From the NCBI RefSeq assembly GCF_013705725.1, contig NZ_CP055481.1:2480001-2544000 (forward strand): DNA of 64,000 nt, written 5' to 3'. Positions 35,030-43,710 of this stretch are shown here, in pieces. Below the pieces are notes generated by a model, which had not been told where the DNA came from, did not search any database, and saw only the letters and a program-made list of their open reading frames with translations. The DNA is from Klebsiella sp. RHBSTW-00484 (GTDB lineage Bacteria; Pseudomonadota; Gammaproteobacteria; Enterobacterales; Enterobacteriaceae). Each line of letters begins with the position of its first letter. Positions within the stretch are counted from its first letter, which is position 1. A program made the translations under genes and the position numbers.

Positions 35030-35923
35030 TTACGCGCTAACGGTGTTGCTGGCCTTAATGTGCTGCCAGAAACGCTCGGCGGATTGATTGAGCCGCGCAC
35101 CGGAGCGGTAGATATAAGCGCCGATCGGCAACGACAGGCTCTCATCCATTATCGCCAGCCGGCCCTCCTCAAGCTCGCGCTTGATAGAGTACTGCGGCAG
35201 CCAGCCCACGCCGTCGCCGTTGAGGATCATGCGTTTGAGCAGTTCGCTCATCGATGAAACAAAGGTCAGCGAAAAGGTAATCTCCGGTTTGCGGTCGATA
35301 ACCTGATTCACCTGGCGACCCATATAGCTATCGTTGGCGTATTTCATCAGCGGCAGCACGCCGCGATGTAAATTAAAAAGCGGTCTACCGTGTTTATCGC
35401 AAGGTGAGACGAGATGCAGCGCCGAGTCGAAAATTTTGTGGTTGATAAACGGATAGTTCATCAGCTCTTCATTATAAAACGACAGAATAAAATCGCTTTT
35501 TCCCTCTTTAAGATTGAATACCGCGTCGTTGACGTTAATCGATTCAACATGGAAAGTCTTATTCTTGCGGTCGGTATAACCGGCGATAATTTCGGGGAGT
35601 AATAAAACGGAAAGCGAAGGCGCGGCGTCAATTCTTATTTTCTGGGTGGTGTTATTCAGCCCTTTTATTCGACTGATTTGAAAATCCATATCGTCGAGCA
35701 TATTTCGCGCGTAGCCGATAAAAATTTTACCGCGGTTGGTCAACTGTAGCGGGTTTGCCGCGCGGTCAAAGATGCTGAAACCCAGCGAGGCCTCAAGTGC
35801 CTGGATGCGGCGGCTAAAGGAAGACTGTGAAATATTTCTACTTTTGGCAGCGAGCGTGAAGCTTCTGGACTCTTCCAGAGCAATCACATCGTAAAGCCAT
35901 TTTACTTCAAGATTCGCCAGCAC
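35030..35923 (-). CDS. LysR-family regulator similar to HypT (YjiE)
   Basis: About 297-residue LysR regulator. The N-terminal helix-turn-helix (LEVKWLYDVIALEESRSFTLAAKSRNISQSSFSRRIQALE) and effector domain parallel E. coli HypT, including YMGRQVNQVIDR and SSMSELLKRMILNGDGVGWLPQY. HypT responds to hypochlorite by methionine oxidation. I chose the GTG at 35923 with GAGG nine bases upstream; a GTG at 35941 is in frame but has no ribosome-binding site. Divergent from a second pckA across a region of palindromes, so it is likely that gene's regulator. Confidence 0.82.
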   Translation of the reverse strand: MLANLEVKWLYDVIALEESRSFTLAAKSRNISQSSFSRRIQALEASLGFSIFDRAANPLQLTNRGKIFIGYARNMLDDMDFQISRIKGLNNTTQKIRIDAAPSLSVLLLPEIIAGYTDRKNKTFHVESINVNDAVFNLKEGKSDFILSFYNEELMNYPFINHKIFDSALHLVSPCDKHGRPLFNLHRGVLPLMKYANDSYMGRQVNQVIDRKPEITFSLTFVSSMSELLKRMILNGDGVGWLPQYSIKRELEEGRLAIMDESLSLPIGAYIYRSGARLNQSAERFWQHIKASNTVSA

Positions 35924-35953
35924 AGACCCGATCCTCAACACTGCATTAATAGC

Positions 35954-35987
35954 TATGCAATTTTAGCATAACGCATAGAAACTATGC
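35954..35987. promoter_or_regulatory. Clustered GCATA/TATGC palindromes in LysR/pckA divergent region
   Basis: Two adjacent dyads: TATGC-N7-GCATA (35954-35970) and GCATAG-AAA-CTATGC (35973-35987). The four half-sites fit a LysR-type operator pair placed immediately upstream of the LysR gene. The rest of the 310-bp gap to pckA (to 36233) has no other gene. Confidence 0.55.
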
Positions 35988-36233
35988 AATTAACACAATC
36001 AACTACAGGTGTTAACATTTTCTGGAGTTCAGCTTATTACTTAGCGGTAAAAGCAGCATTTTCAAAAGTACAGGCGACACCCTACACGAGCACGATTTTA
36101 AATCGCAGCTCCGGTCTGCTCATCCTGTTTATTTATTTTCTGCCAGGATTTATCTGCTAAAAATAATCCGCCAGATTAAACAGGCTGAAATAACCAATGC
36201 ATCTTATCCAGCCAATAGTTTGTCAGGAGTTCC

Positions 36234-37874
36234 ATGTCACGTATTGAATCAGTAAAAGACGCTCTTCTTGAGCTTGGTATTCAGGAAAGCAGCGAGCTGT
36301 TTTACAACCCCGATTACGATCTGCTGATTGCGCATGAAACCAGCGCGGAATTAACCGGCGCGGCGCGTGGCGTCATGACCGAGTCCGGCGCGGTTGCCGT
36401 GGATACCGGCATTTTTACCGGACGCTCCCCGCGCGACAAATATATTGTCAGAGATTCCCTAACGCGCGATACCGTCTGGTGGGCCGACTCCGGTCTCGGT
36501 CGTAACGATAATAAACCCTTAACAACGGAAGTCTGGGCTGACCTGAAGGCGCTGGTCGCCGGACAGCTTAGCGGCAAAAAACTGTATGTCGTTGATGCCT
36601 GGTGCGGTGCCAGTCCGGCGACACGCCTGGGTGTACGCTTTGTCACCGAGGTGGCGTGGCAGGCGCATTTCGTCAAAAACATGTTTATTGCTCCCAGCGC
36701 CGAAGAGCTGGCTGAATTTACGCCGGACTTCGTGGTGCTCAACGGTGCGGGATGCACCAACGAAAAATGGCAGGAACAAGGACTTAACTCTGAGAACTTT
36801 GTCGCCTTTAATCTCAGCGAGAACATCCAGCTGATCGGCGGTACCTGGTACGGCGGTGAGATGAAGAAAGGACTCTTCTCGGTAATGAACTATCTGCTGC
36901 CTCAGCAGGGGATTGCCTCAATGCACTGCTCGGCCAACCGCGGGGAAGCGGGCGACGTCGCGCTGTTCTTCGGCCTTTCTGGTACCGGTAAAACGACGCT
37001 TTCCACCGACCCGTTGCGCCAGCTCATCGGCGATGATGAGCACGGCTGGGATGACGACGGCGTGTTCAACTTTGAAGGCGGTTGTTACGCCAAGACTATC
37101 AATCTTGATCCGCAGGCTGAACCGGAAATTTATCGTGCGATTCGCCGCAATGCGTTACTGGAGAACGTGGTGGTCAGAGCTGACGGCAGCGTCGATTATG
37201 CCGATGGCAGTAAGACTGAAAACACCCGGGTCTCGTATCCTTTAGCGCATATCGAAAATATCGTTAAGCCGGTATCCCGTGCGGGCCATCCGTCGAAGGT
37301 GATTTTCCTTGCCGCCGATGCTTTTGGCGTGCTGCCGCCGGTTTCTCGTTTAACGACCGAACAGATGCAATATCACTTCCTGTCTGGCTTTACCTCGAAG
37401 CTGGCCGGTACCGAGCGCGGCATTACTCAGCCCACGCCAACCTTCTCAGCCTGCTACGGCGCGGCGTTCCTGCTGCTGCACCCGACGCAGTACGCCAGCG
37501 TTCTGGCGGCAAAAATGGCGGAATCGGGGGCCGAAGCCTGGCTGGTGAATACTGGCTGGAACGGGGAGGGCAAACGCCTGTCGCTGCGCGATACGCGTAA
37601 TATCATCAACGCCATATTAAACGGCACCATCGGCGAGCTGCGTGAAGAGTCGGTTCCGATCTTTGGTCTGTCGATCCCTGAAAGCGTTCCTGGCGTAGAG
37701 AGCGCGCTGCTCGATCCGCGCAGCGGCTGGTCATCTGCCGATAAGTGGCAGGAGAAAGCGGAAAGCCTGGCGCAGTTGTTTATGGATAATTTTAAGCAAT
37801 ATAGCGACACTGAAGCCGGAGCACGGCTGGCGTTAGCCGGTCCGACCTTGGATAAATCAGCGGTTACGGCTTAA
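36234..37874 (+). CDS. ATP-dependent phosphoenolpyruvate carboxykinase, divergent second copy
   Basis: 546-residue PEP carboxykinase (oxaloacetate + ATP to PEP + CO2 + ADP). The kinase signatures are complete: [23 protein letters not shown] (kinase-1a), [24 protein letters not shown] (kinase-2) and the C-terminal [10 protein letters not shown]. It differs from enterobacterial PckA throughout ([17 protein letters not shown] start, changed C-terminal third) and lies far from the usual place beside envZ-ompR. It is probably a second copy. AGGAG precedes the ATG. A HypT-like LysR gene is divergent. Confidence 0.93.
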   Translation: MSRIESVKDALLELGIQESSELFYNPDYDLLIAHETSAELTGAARGVMTESGAVAVDTGIFTGRSPRDKYIVRDSLTRDTVWWADSGLGRNDNKPLTTEVWADLKALVAGQLSGKKLYVVDAWCGASPATRLGVRFVTEVAWQAHFVKNMFIAPSAEELAEFTPDFVVLNGAGCTNEKWQEQGLNSENFVAFNLSENIQLIGGTWYGGEMKKGLFSVMNYLLPQQGIASMHCSANRGEAGDVALFFGLSGTGKTTLSTDPLRQLIGDDEHGWDDDGVFNFEGGCYAKTINLDPQAEPEIYRAIRRNALLENVVVRADGSVDYADGSKTENTRVSYPLAHIENIVKPVSRAGHPSKVIFLAADAFGVLPPVSRLTTEQMQYHFLSGFTSKLAGTERGITQPTPTFSACYGAAFLLLHPTQYASVLAAKMAESGAEAWLVNTGWNGEGKRLSLRDTRNIINAILNGTIGELREESVPIFGLSIPESVPGVESALLDPRSGWSSADKWQEKAESLAQLFMDNFKQYSDTEAGARLALAGPTLDKSAVTA

Positions 37875-37917
37875 TCCTGATAGCTAAAAGCTGATTAGAC
37901 ATTGTGCTCGTATTTCT

Positions 37918-37949
37918 GCCGGGTGGCGGCTAGCGCCTTACCGGCCTAC
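37918..37949. repeat. REP element
   Basis: GCCGGGTGGCGGCTAGCGCC then TTACCGGCCTACG, the Klebsiella-type REP palindrome, after the pckA copy. Confidence 0.85.
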
Positions 37950-38003
37950 GAAAACCAAATCCGTCACCTGGCAATTCCCTGAGTGGCTTTTTGACAGCAA
38001 TGT

Positions 38004-38033
38004 GAACCCGGGCACCCGCTCGGGTTTTTTATT
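38004..38033 (+). terminator. Terminator after the pckA copy
   Basis: AACCCG (38005-38010) pairs with CGGGTT (38021-38026), followed by a T-run TTTTTTATT. It runs into the 3' end of the convergent LysR gene. Confidence 0.7.
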
Positions 38034-38928
38034 GTGCCGTTTTAGTCAGCAAAAAATCGATCAAGGCTTTCACCCGCTTCGTTTTTCCCGCGCTTTTCGG
38101 ATAGTAGAGATAAACCGGCGGATAGGTTTTCCAGTAAGGCTCCATGACCGGAATAAACGTTTCCCGATCCGGCTGTAGTCGGTAAATAGGTTCAAACAGT
38201 CGGCCAATGCCCAATCCGCTGCGGATCCCGTCGGCCATAACGTCAATGTCGTTGCTGATGAACTGTCCCGGCATTTCTACGGTGAGCTGTTCTCCTTTAT
38301 CTTCCAGCATCAGGGGCAGGATACGGTTGTTGGTGATAAACCGGTAGCCGATCAGCCTGTGCTGATGGAGGTCAGTTGGCAAGACGGGCGTACCAAATTC
38401 TTCAAGATAGGCCGCCGAAGCGTACAGTCCTTCGCGAAAAGGCTTCAGGAGCTGACGGGCGACAACGCCACCCTCAAGAATATCACCAAAGCGGATCCCT
38501 AAATCGAATCTCTCCTCAATGATATTGATGGTTCCATCATAAACCGAAATCTCCAACTGCACGCCAGGGTAACGCTGGCAGAACTCGGACATAAAAGGTT
38601 TAAGTATCAGCAGGTAAGCAAAGCGGGAGAGGGTAATTCGAATCAGGCCGGAAGGCTGCTGGCTACTCTCCTTAATACTGTCGAGGGCTTTTTCCAGCGA
38701 ATCGACCGCCGCAGAGGTTTGCTGCAAAAGCTGTTGCCCGGCATCGGTCAGTTCAATACGCCGGGTGGTGCGGATAAACAGCGGATGACCAAGGTGCTGC
38801 TCAAGGAGTTTTAGCGCTTTACTGACCGAAGGCGGGGTGATTTCCAGTTTACGTGCCGCCGCCGAGATGCTTCCCTCACGGGCAATGCTTTGAAAGATTC
38901 GGATTTGATTGTAAATCACGTTATTCAT
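38029..38928 (-). CDS. LysR-family regulator, divergent from oxidoreductase genes
   Basis: 299-residue LysR regulator with helix-turn-helix IFQSIAREGSISAAARKLEITPPSVSKALKLLEQHLG and a standard effector domain. I chose the ATG at 38928 because AGGA lies seven bases upstream; an ATG at 38946 has its purine run too close. It is divergent (138-bp gap) from a flavodoxin-fold oxidoreductase and aldo-keto reductase, which it probably controls. Confidence 0.88.
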   Translation of the reverse strand: MNNVIYNQIRIFQSIAREGSISAAARKLEITPPSVSKALKLLEQHLGHPLFIRTTRRIELTDAGQQLLQQTSAAVDSLEKALDSIKESSQQPSGLIRITLSRFAYLLILKPFMSEFCQRYPGVQLEISVYDGTINIIEERFDLGIRFGDILEGGVVARQLLKPFREGLYASAAYLEEFGTPVLPTDLHQHRLIGYRFITNNRILPLMLEDKGEQLTVEMPGQFISNDIDVMADGIRSGLGIGRLFEPIYRLQPDRETFIPVMEPYWKTYPPVYLYYPKSAGKTKRVKALIDFLLTKTAQ

Positions 38929-39066
38929 CACTTCATCCTGATGCATCCTGGGTGTCTATTATTAGCCATTATCTAAAAGTCTTTGAGCTATTAATACTCT
39001 AAAAAAAAGAATAGCGGCTGTTTATACTGTTTGCATGTTAAACAATACCTTGTAATAGAAAGAAAA

Positions 39067-39621
39067 ATGCAAAATATACTGATCGTTTCTGGGCATCCCA
39101 ATCTGAGTGAGTCCGTCGGCAATGCGGCTATTCTTAACGAGGTGGCGCGAGCGCTGCCTGATGTTGAAATCCGTCGTCTGGATAGGCTCTATCCTGATTT
39201 CAATATTGATGTCTTAGCCGAGCAGGAAGCGCTGCTGAAAGCTGATGTTATCGTATGGCAATTTCCGTTCTCCTGGTATTCGCTGCCGGGGTTGATGAAA
39301 TTATGGCTCGACCAGGTCTTTGTTCATGGCTTTGCCCACGGCTCAAAGGCTAAGCTCGGCGGTAAAAAACTTCTCCTCTCGTTTACCACCGGTGCTCCTT
39401 CAGCACTTTATGCCGCTGATGGTTTTTTCGGTCATGCCGTTGAGGATTACCTGGCTCAGTTTGCGACTACCGCCGCGCTGTGCAATCTGGAGTGGCAAGC
39501 GCCGATTTATACCTGCGGGATCAGCTATGCCGAGCGTGATGAGGCCAAAATAGCGCAGCAGAAAGCGATGGCTCAGGATCATGCTGGTCGCCTGATTGCC
39601 GCTTTAACCGCGTTATCTTGA
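39067..39621 (+). CDS. Flavodoxin-fold NAD(P)H oxidoreductase (KefF/MdaB-like)
   Basis: 184-residue member of the NAD(P)H dehydrogenase (quinone) family with FMN/FAD-binding flavodoxin fold: ILIVSGHPNLSESVGN, VIVWQFPFSWYSLPGLMKLWLDQVF and GGKKLLLSFTTGAP. It likely reduces quinones or similar electrophiles in the cytoplasm. The start ATG at 39067 gives the conserved N-terminus; the extension back to 39031 is not conserved. Twenty-three bases before the aldo-keto reductase, so probably one operon. Confidence 0.86.
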   Translation: MQNILIVSGHPNLSESVGNAAILNEVARALPDVEIRRLDRLYPDFNIDVLAEQEALLKADVIVWQFPFSWYSLPGLMKLWLDQVFVHGFAHGSKAKLGGKKLLLSFTTGAPSALYAADGFFGHAVEDYLAQFATTAALCNLEWQAPIYTCGISYAERDEAKIAQQKAMAQDHAGRLIAALTALS

Positions 39622-39644
39622 GCAGATAAACCGGGAGTGACCAA

Positions 39645-40667
39645 ATGCAATACAGACTGTTGGGCAACAGTAAGTTAACGGTATCGCGTATTTGCATGGG
39701 ATGCATGGGATTTGGCGACGCCACCGCAGGCCAGCACAGCTGGACGCTTGATGAATCATCCAGCCGCGAAATTATCCGCCATGGGCTGGAGCAGGGGATT
39801 AATTTTTATGACACCGCGATTGCCTACCAAAATGGTTCCAGCGAACGCTACGTCGGACGGGCGCTACGCGACATGGCAAAGCGCGATGACGTAGTGGTCG
39901 CGACGAAATTTCTGCCGCGAACGGCGCAGCAGATCGCAAATGGCGTAAGCGGCCAGCAGGCTATCGCACAATCTCTCGACCAGAGTCTGCGCAATCTGGG
40001 AATGGATTACGTCGATCTCTACATCTACCATATCTGGGACTACAACACGCCGATTCTTGACGTTCTTGAGGCGCTGCATCACGCGGTTAAAGTGGGGAAA
40101 GTTCGCGCCATAGGTATTTCAAATTGCTATGCGTGGCAACTGGCCAAAGCCAATGCGCTGGCCGAACGTGAAGGCCTGACGCCCTTTGTATGCGTGCAAA
40201 GCCACTACAATCTGATTATGCGCGAGGACGAACGCGAGTTGGCCGGGCTGTGCGCCGAGGATAATATTGCGATGACCCCTTATAGTGCGCTGGCCAGCGG
40301 TCGGCTTGCTCGTCTGGGTGATAATCAAACCCGGCGCGCCAGCGAAGATACTTATGCCAAAGGGAAGTACGATAAAACGGCGCAGCAGGACCGGGTCATC
40401 ATTGAACGGGTGGCTGAACTTGCCTCCCGCCGTCAGGTTTCCATGACGGAGATTTCGCTTGCCTGGCTATTAACGAAAGTGACTGCGCCGGTGGTGGGGG
40501 CAACAAAAAAACACCATATTGACGGTGCGGTAAATGCGGTCAATTTACAGCTTAATGACGATGAGATTCGTTATCTGGAAGCGTGTTATCAACCGCATGC
40601 TCTTTCGGGGGTTATGGCGCAAAATACGGCGCAAACTAAAGACCAAAAGCAGGTCTGGACGCGTTGA
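39645..40667 (+). CDS. Aldo-keto reductase (YajO-like)
   Basis: 340-residue aldo/keto reductase similar to E. coli YajO. The catalytic tetrad is visible: Asp/Tyr in FYDTAIAYQNG, Lys in VVATKF, and His in LYIYHIWDYNTP. NADPH-binding residues fall in VVGATKKHHIDGAV. It reduces aldehydes or ketones. It follows the LysR-divergent oxidoreductase, so the pair probably deals with reactive carbonyls or quinones. The C-terminus is a little longer and more polar than YajO. Confidence 0.88.
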   Translation: MQYRLLGNSKLTVSRICMGCMGFGDATAGQHSWTLDESSSREIIRHGLEQGINFYDTAIAYQNGSSERYVGRALRDMAKRDDVVVATKFLPRTAQQIANGVSGQQAIAQSLDQSLRNLGMDYVDLYIYHIWDYNTPILDVLEALHHAVKVGKVRAIGISNCYAWQLAKANALAEREGLTPFVCVQSHYNLIMREDERELAGLCAEDNIAMTPYSALASGRLARLGDNQTRRASEDTYAKGKYDKTAQQDRVIIERVAELASRRQVSMTEISLAWLLTKVTAPVVGATKKHHIDGAVNAVNLQLNDDEIRYLEACYQPHALSGVMAQNTAQTKDQKQVWTR

Positions 40668-40853
40668 CAGAATATGGTCGCCGCCGCAATCGTTGGGGGC
40701 GCGATTTACCGGTTGGCACGCTTATAACAGGAAATACCTGACCACGTCCGTTCAGTGCATCTGTTAAAAAAGATTATGTCGTGTTGATAGTTGTGCGCAA
40801 AATTGAGCAGACTCGCTACACTAGCCTCACGCATTTGCTGCCCTATTTTATTC

Positions 40854-42428
40854 ATGAACAAAAAACGTTACCGGTTACGAACCCTTATGCTATTTCTGTC
40901 AGTTGGCGGGATAGTGTTGACCTCTGTGCTTCTGCTGAGCGCATTGACGGTGTTTCAGAAAGGAAATATTGAGAATAGCCTGTTGCAAGGCAATATTGCC
41001 TACGCGCGCAAGCTTGCTGATACCACAGATCGCTATCTGGGCGTTGCACAGCAAGAACTGGCATACAGCGCCCGCCTGATCATCGGGCTTCACGATCGTA
41101 AGCAGTTGAGAGAAGAGGCTGACAGGCTGCGGATGCAGTCCGGTTTTTTCAATTCAGTGGTGATAGTGACGGCTGATGCGGTGATTGCTGCAACCTCCCC
41201 AGAGAGCCTCAATCTGGTTGGATTAACGTTGCATTCTGAAGCCAGCAAGCATGCCATCCGCAGCCAAAAAGCTTATATATCACCGCCATTCACTTCCGCG
41301 ACGGGTAACTATGTTGTCTTTATTTCGCAACCGTTATTCTCACCCGAAGGCCACTACATTGGCTTTATCGGCGGTACTATCTATCTAAAAAAACACAGCA
41401 TGCTGAGTGAAATTCTGGGTTTGCATTTTTATGCAAACCAGGCAGATGTCAGTATTGTCACGGCAGAAGGGCGGATTCTTTTTAGCGACGATCCCGTGTT
41501 GATTGGTACCGACGTGAGTACTGATTCGGCCATCAAAGCCAGGCTGGCGCACGCGGGCAGCGGTCACTTCGTGGATAAACAAAAAAGTGGTGCCAACCTT
41601 ATCGGCTACGCAAGCCTGCAGCAGGCCGACTGGAAGATTTTCATTTCAGGCACTTCTGAAAACGTCTCTCGTATTTTGATGAAGACCATCATTAATGCTT
41701 TCTGGTTCACTCTGGGCATTATTATTCTGACTATCGCTATAGTGATATTTTTTGCCGGGCGTATCTCTATGCCTCTGGAAAAACTGGCCAAATTTACCCG
41801 CACTGAAGATAGCGATAAAGCGCTTAAGCAGCTGGCTCAGCTCAATCCTGGCTATCAGGAGGCGGAGCGTCTGAGGGAAGCCGTCAGCCATCATCTGGAA
41901 ACGATGTCGCGACAGGTTAATTTACTTAGCGATGAGGCTATGACGGATCCGCTAACGGGTCTTTATAACCGTAAAGGGTTCAGCTCTTTGGTTGAAGAGC
42001 GTTTTTTGGTCGGTGAACACTGCGTTATTGCTATTGATATTGACCACTTCAAGTACATCAACGATCGCCTGGGTCATGATGGGGGGGATGCGGTTCTGGT
42101 TAGCTTTGGCAAACTGCTTCGATCGCTGACGCGGCAAAATGATATTGTCTGCCGGTTTGGTGGAGAAGAATTTATCCTCTTCCTACCGGATTGCACTCTG
42201 GAGACAGCGGCTTCTGCCGTGGAACGCATACGGGTTGCGGTATCCGAGACGCAGTTTCCAAACGGCGCCAAAGTGACTCTTTCGGCCGGGGTGGCAGCAC
42301 TTGCTGACTGTGAAGATATCAGCCAACTCCTGAGGCAGGCGGATCTGGCAATGTATCAAGCCAAAGGAGCCGGGAGGAATCAGGTGTGGGTTAGTGATAA
42401 GCAAGGATTTGCGCTTTACAAAAATTGA
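40854..42428 (+). CDS. Membrane-anchored diguanylate cyclase with Cache sensor
   Basis: 524-residue protein. TM1 is about residues 12-32 (LMLFLSVGGIVLTSVLLLSAL), a periplasmic dCache-type region spans about 35-265, TM2 about 270-295, then a degenerate HAMP/coiled segment and a GGDEF domain (about 370-524) with RFGGEEF. The product-inhibition site RQND lies five residues before GGEEF. It should make cyclic-di-GMP in response to a periplasmic signal. I used the ATG at 40854; a TTG at 40791 would add residues with no ribosome-binding site. Confidence 0.88.
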   Translation: MNKKRYRLRTLMLFLSVGGIVLTSVLLLSALTVFQKGNIENSLLQGNIAYARKLADTTDRYLGVAQQELAYSARLIIGLHDRKQLREEADRLRMQSGFFNSVVIVTADAVIAATSPESLNLVGLTLHSEASKHAIRSQKAYISPPFTSATGNYVVFISQPLFSPEGHYIGFIGGTIYLKKHSMLSEILGLHFYANQADVSIVTAEGRILFSDDPVLIGTDVSTDSAIKARLAHAGSGHFVDKQKSGANLIGYASLQQADWKIFISGTSENVSRILMKTIINAFWFTLGIIILTIAIVIFFAGRISMPLEKLAKFTRTEDSDKALKQLAQLNPGYQEAERLREAVSHHLETMSRQVNLLSDEAMTDPLTGLYNRKGFSSLVEERFLVGEHCVIAIDIDHFKYINDRLGHDGGDAVLVSFGKLLRSLTRQNDIVCRFGGEEFILFLPDCTLETAASAVERIRVAVSETQFPNGAKVTLSAGVAALADCEDISQLLRQADLAMYQAKGAGRNQVWVSDKQGFALYKN

Positions 42429-42516
42429 GCAGACGGGAGCCGTATCACCTGTCTTGCTGAAGGCTTGGATCCTCACAAAATTATCGCATCAATGTTGATA
42501 GCTCGCTGGCCGCTTT

Positions 42517-43044
42517 TTATCCGTGCTTAACCCAGAGTAATTTTTCTACCGGGAAACCCAGTTCGCGAGCAATGCCGAGATACTCTTGCTTGACGGCATC
42601 GGGGATCGTCGGCGTGCGCGCCAGGATCCACAGGTAATCACGATTTGGGCCGCTGACTAACGCGTATTGATATTTATCATCCAGCGCGATCACATTGTAG
42701 CCGCCATAAAACGGCCCAAAGAATGAAACTTTAAGCGCTGCAGTGGTCGGTGCGCCGGTAAAAAAGGCTTTGCCTTGGCTCTCATTCCATTTTTGTGTCT
42801 GCGGGTCATAACCCCGGTTGAGAACGCTGATCCCGCCATCATCGCGTTTACCGTAAGTTGCGGTCACTTGTTCAAGACCGCGTTCAAAACGATTCTCCAG
42901 GCGTGCGACTTCGTACCATTTGCCAAGGTAGCGACCAGCGTCAAACCCTGTGATGGGCTGGACCCCTTTCGGAGGGGTTGGGGATTTACAAGCAACCAAC
43001 GTCAGTGCAATAGCGACGCCGGTCAGAACGGGCCATATTTTCAT
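42517..43044 (-). CDS. blc: Outer-membrane lipocalin Blc
   Basis: 175-residue lipoprotein lipocalin; E. coli Blc binds lysophospholipids and fatty acids at the outer membrane and is RpoS-dependent. The lipobox is LTLVAC, and the lipocalin motifs are GRYLGKWYEVARL and the FGPFYGGYNVIALD block. The ATG at 43044 has AAAGGA seven bases upstream and matches the E. coli start; a longer in-frame start at 43104 is not conserved. In E. coli blc sits elsewhere (beside sugE/ampC), so its presence here is a rearranged or second location. Confidence 0.93.
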   Translation of the reverse strand: MKIWPVLTGVAIALTLVACKSPTPPKGVQPITGFDAGRYLGKWYEVARLENRFERGLEQVTATYGKRDDGGISVLNRGYDPQTQKWNESQGKAFFTGAPTTAALKVSFFGPFYGGYNVIALDDKYQYALVSGPNRDYLWILARTPTIPDAVKQEYLGIARELGFPVEKLLWVKHG

Positions 43045-43236
43045 CGGAAGTCCTTTTATCAACTCGGTGAAAATTAAGTGTAGTCCAGGCTTTCGGCGTT
43101 TCATTCGCTGTGGTAATAATCGCTGTATATTAGGAAAAATCTATTTCTTGCTCATCGTCCCGCGTCATGGAAGGTATATGGAGTTATGATGAGAGATACT
43201 ACGGCTGAAAAGAAGGGATGCTCAGCAGGCGATGAG

Positions 43237-43266
43237 GACCAGGCCTGCGAGTAAGCAGGCCTGGTC
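43237..43266. terminator. Strong hairpin downstream of PTS EIIA gene
   Basis: GACCAGGCCTGC and GCAGGCCTGGTC form a perfect 12-bp stem around GAGTAA, ten bases past the EIIA stop. A U-run is not evident on either strand, so it may stabilise the mRNA end rather than terminate efficiently. Confidence 0.55.
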
Positions 43267-43275
43267 ATTCGAGGA

Positions 43276-43710
43276 CTATTGATGCTGCTGCAGTATTTTC
43301 AGGAAATCCTGCTTGTTGGAGATTAATGACAACGCCCTGGCAATAATTTCATCGCTAAAAATAGAGGCGATCTCTCTCAGGACATCGATATGCTCGCTCT
43401 CTTTAGCAATAACGCCGATAGCAATGAACATGACATTGCTTCTATCCCAGATTACGCCATCAGGAAACTGAAAGATTTCCACTCCGCTTTTAACAATAAT
43501 ATTGGTTGCTGACTTAGGAAGATGCGGCAGCGTAATGCCGTTACCTAAAAAAGTAGAGACCTGACGTTCTCTCTCGTTGAGGAAAACAACGCAATCCTCG
43601 CTGACATATCCCTTTTTTCTGAAATCAGCACCAATCATGGAAAGAACTTCGGCTTTATTTTTGGCCTGACATGATAAGTGCAAATTATCCAGCGTAATAT
43701 TATCGATCAT
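43276..43710 (-). CDS. Orphan PTS EIIA protein (mannitol/fructose type)
   Basis: 144-residue single-domain PTS EIIA (PTS_EIIA_2). The phosphorylated histidine is H63 in GNGITLPHLPKSA. No EIIB or EIIC lies nearby. It overlaps the sugar porter by four bases (ATGA), so the two are co-translated. An EIIA paired with an MFS permease is unusual: it may regulate the porter (as EIIA-Glc does LacY) or serve another PTS. Expression and coding bases are AT-richer than the core genes. Confidence 0.88.
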   Translation of the reverse strand: MIDNITLDNLHLSCQAKNKAEVLSMIGADFRKKGYVSEDCVVFLNERERQVSTFLGNGITLPHLPKSATNIIVKSGVEIFQFPDGVIWDRSNVMFIAIGVIAKESEHIDVLREIASIFSDEIIARALSLISNKQDFLKILQQHQ

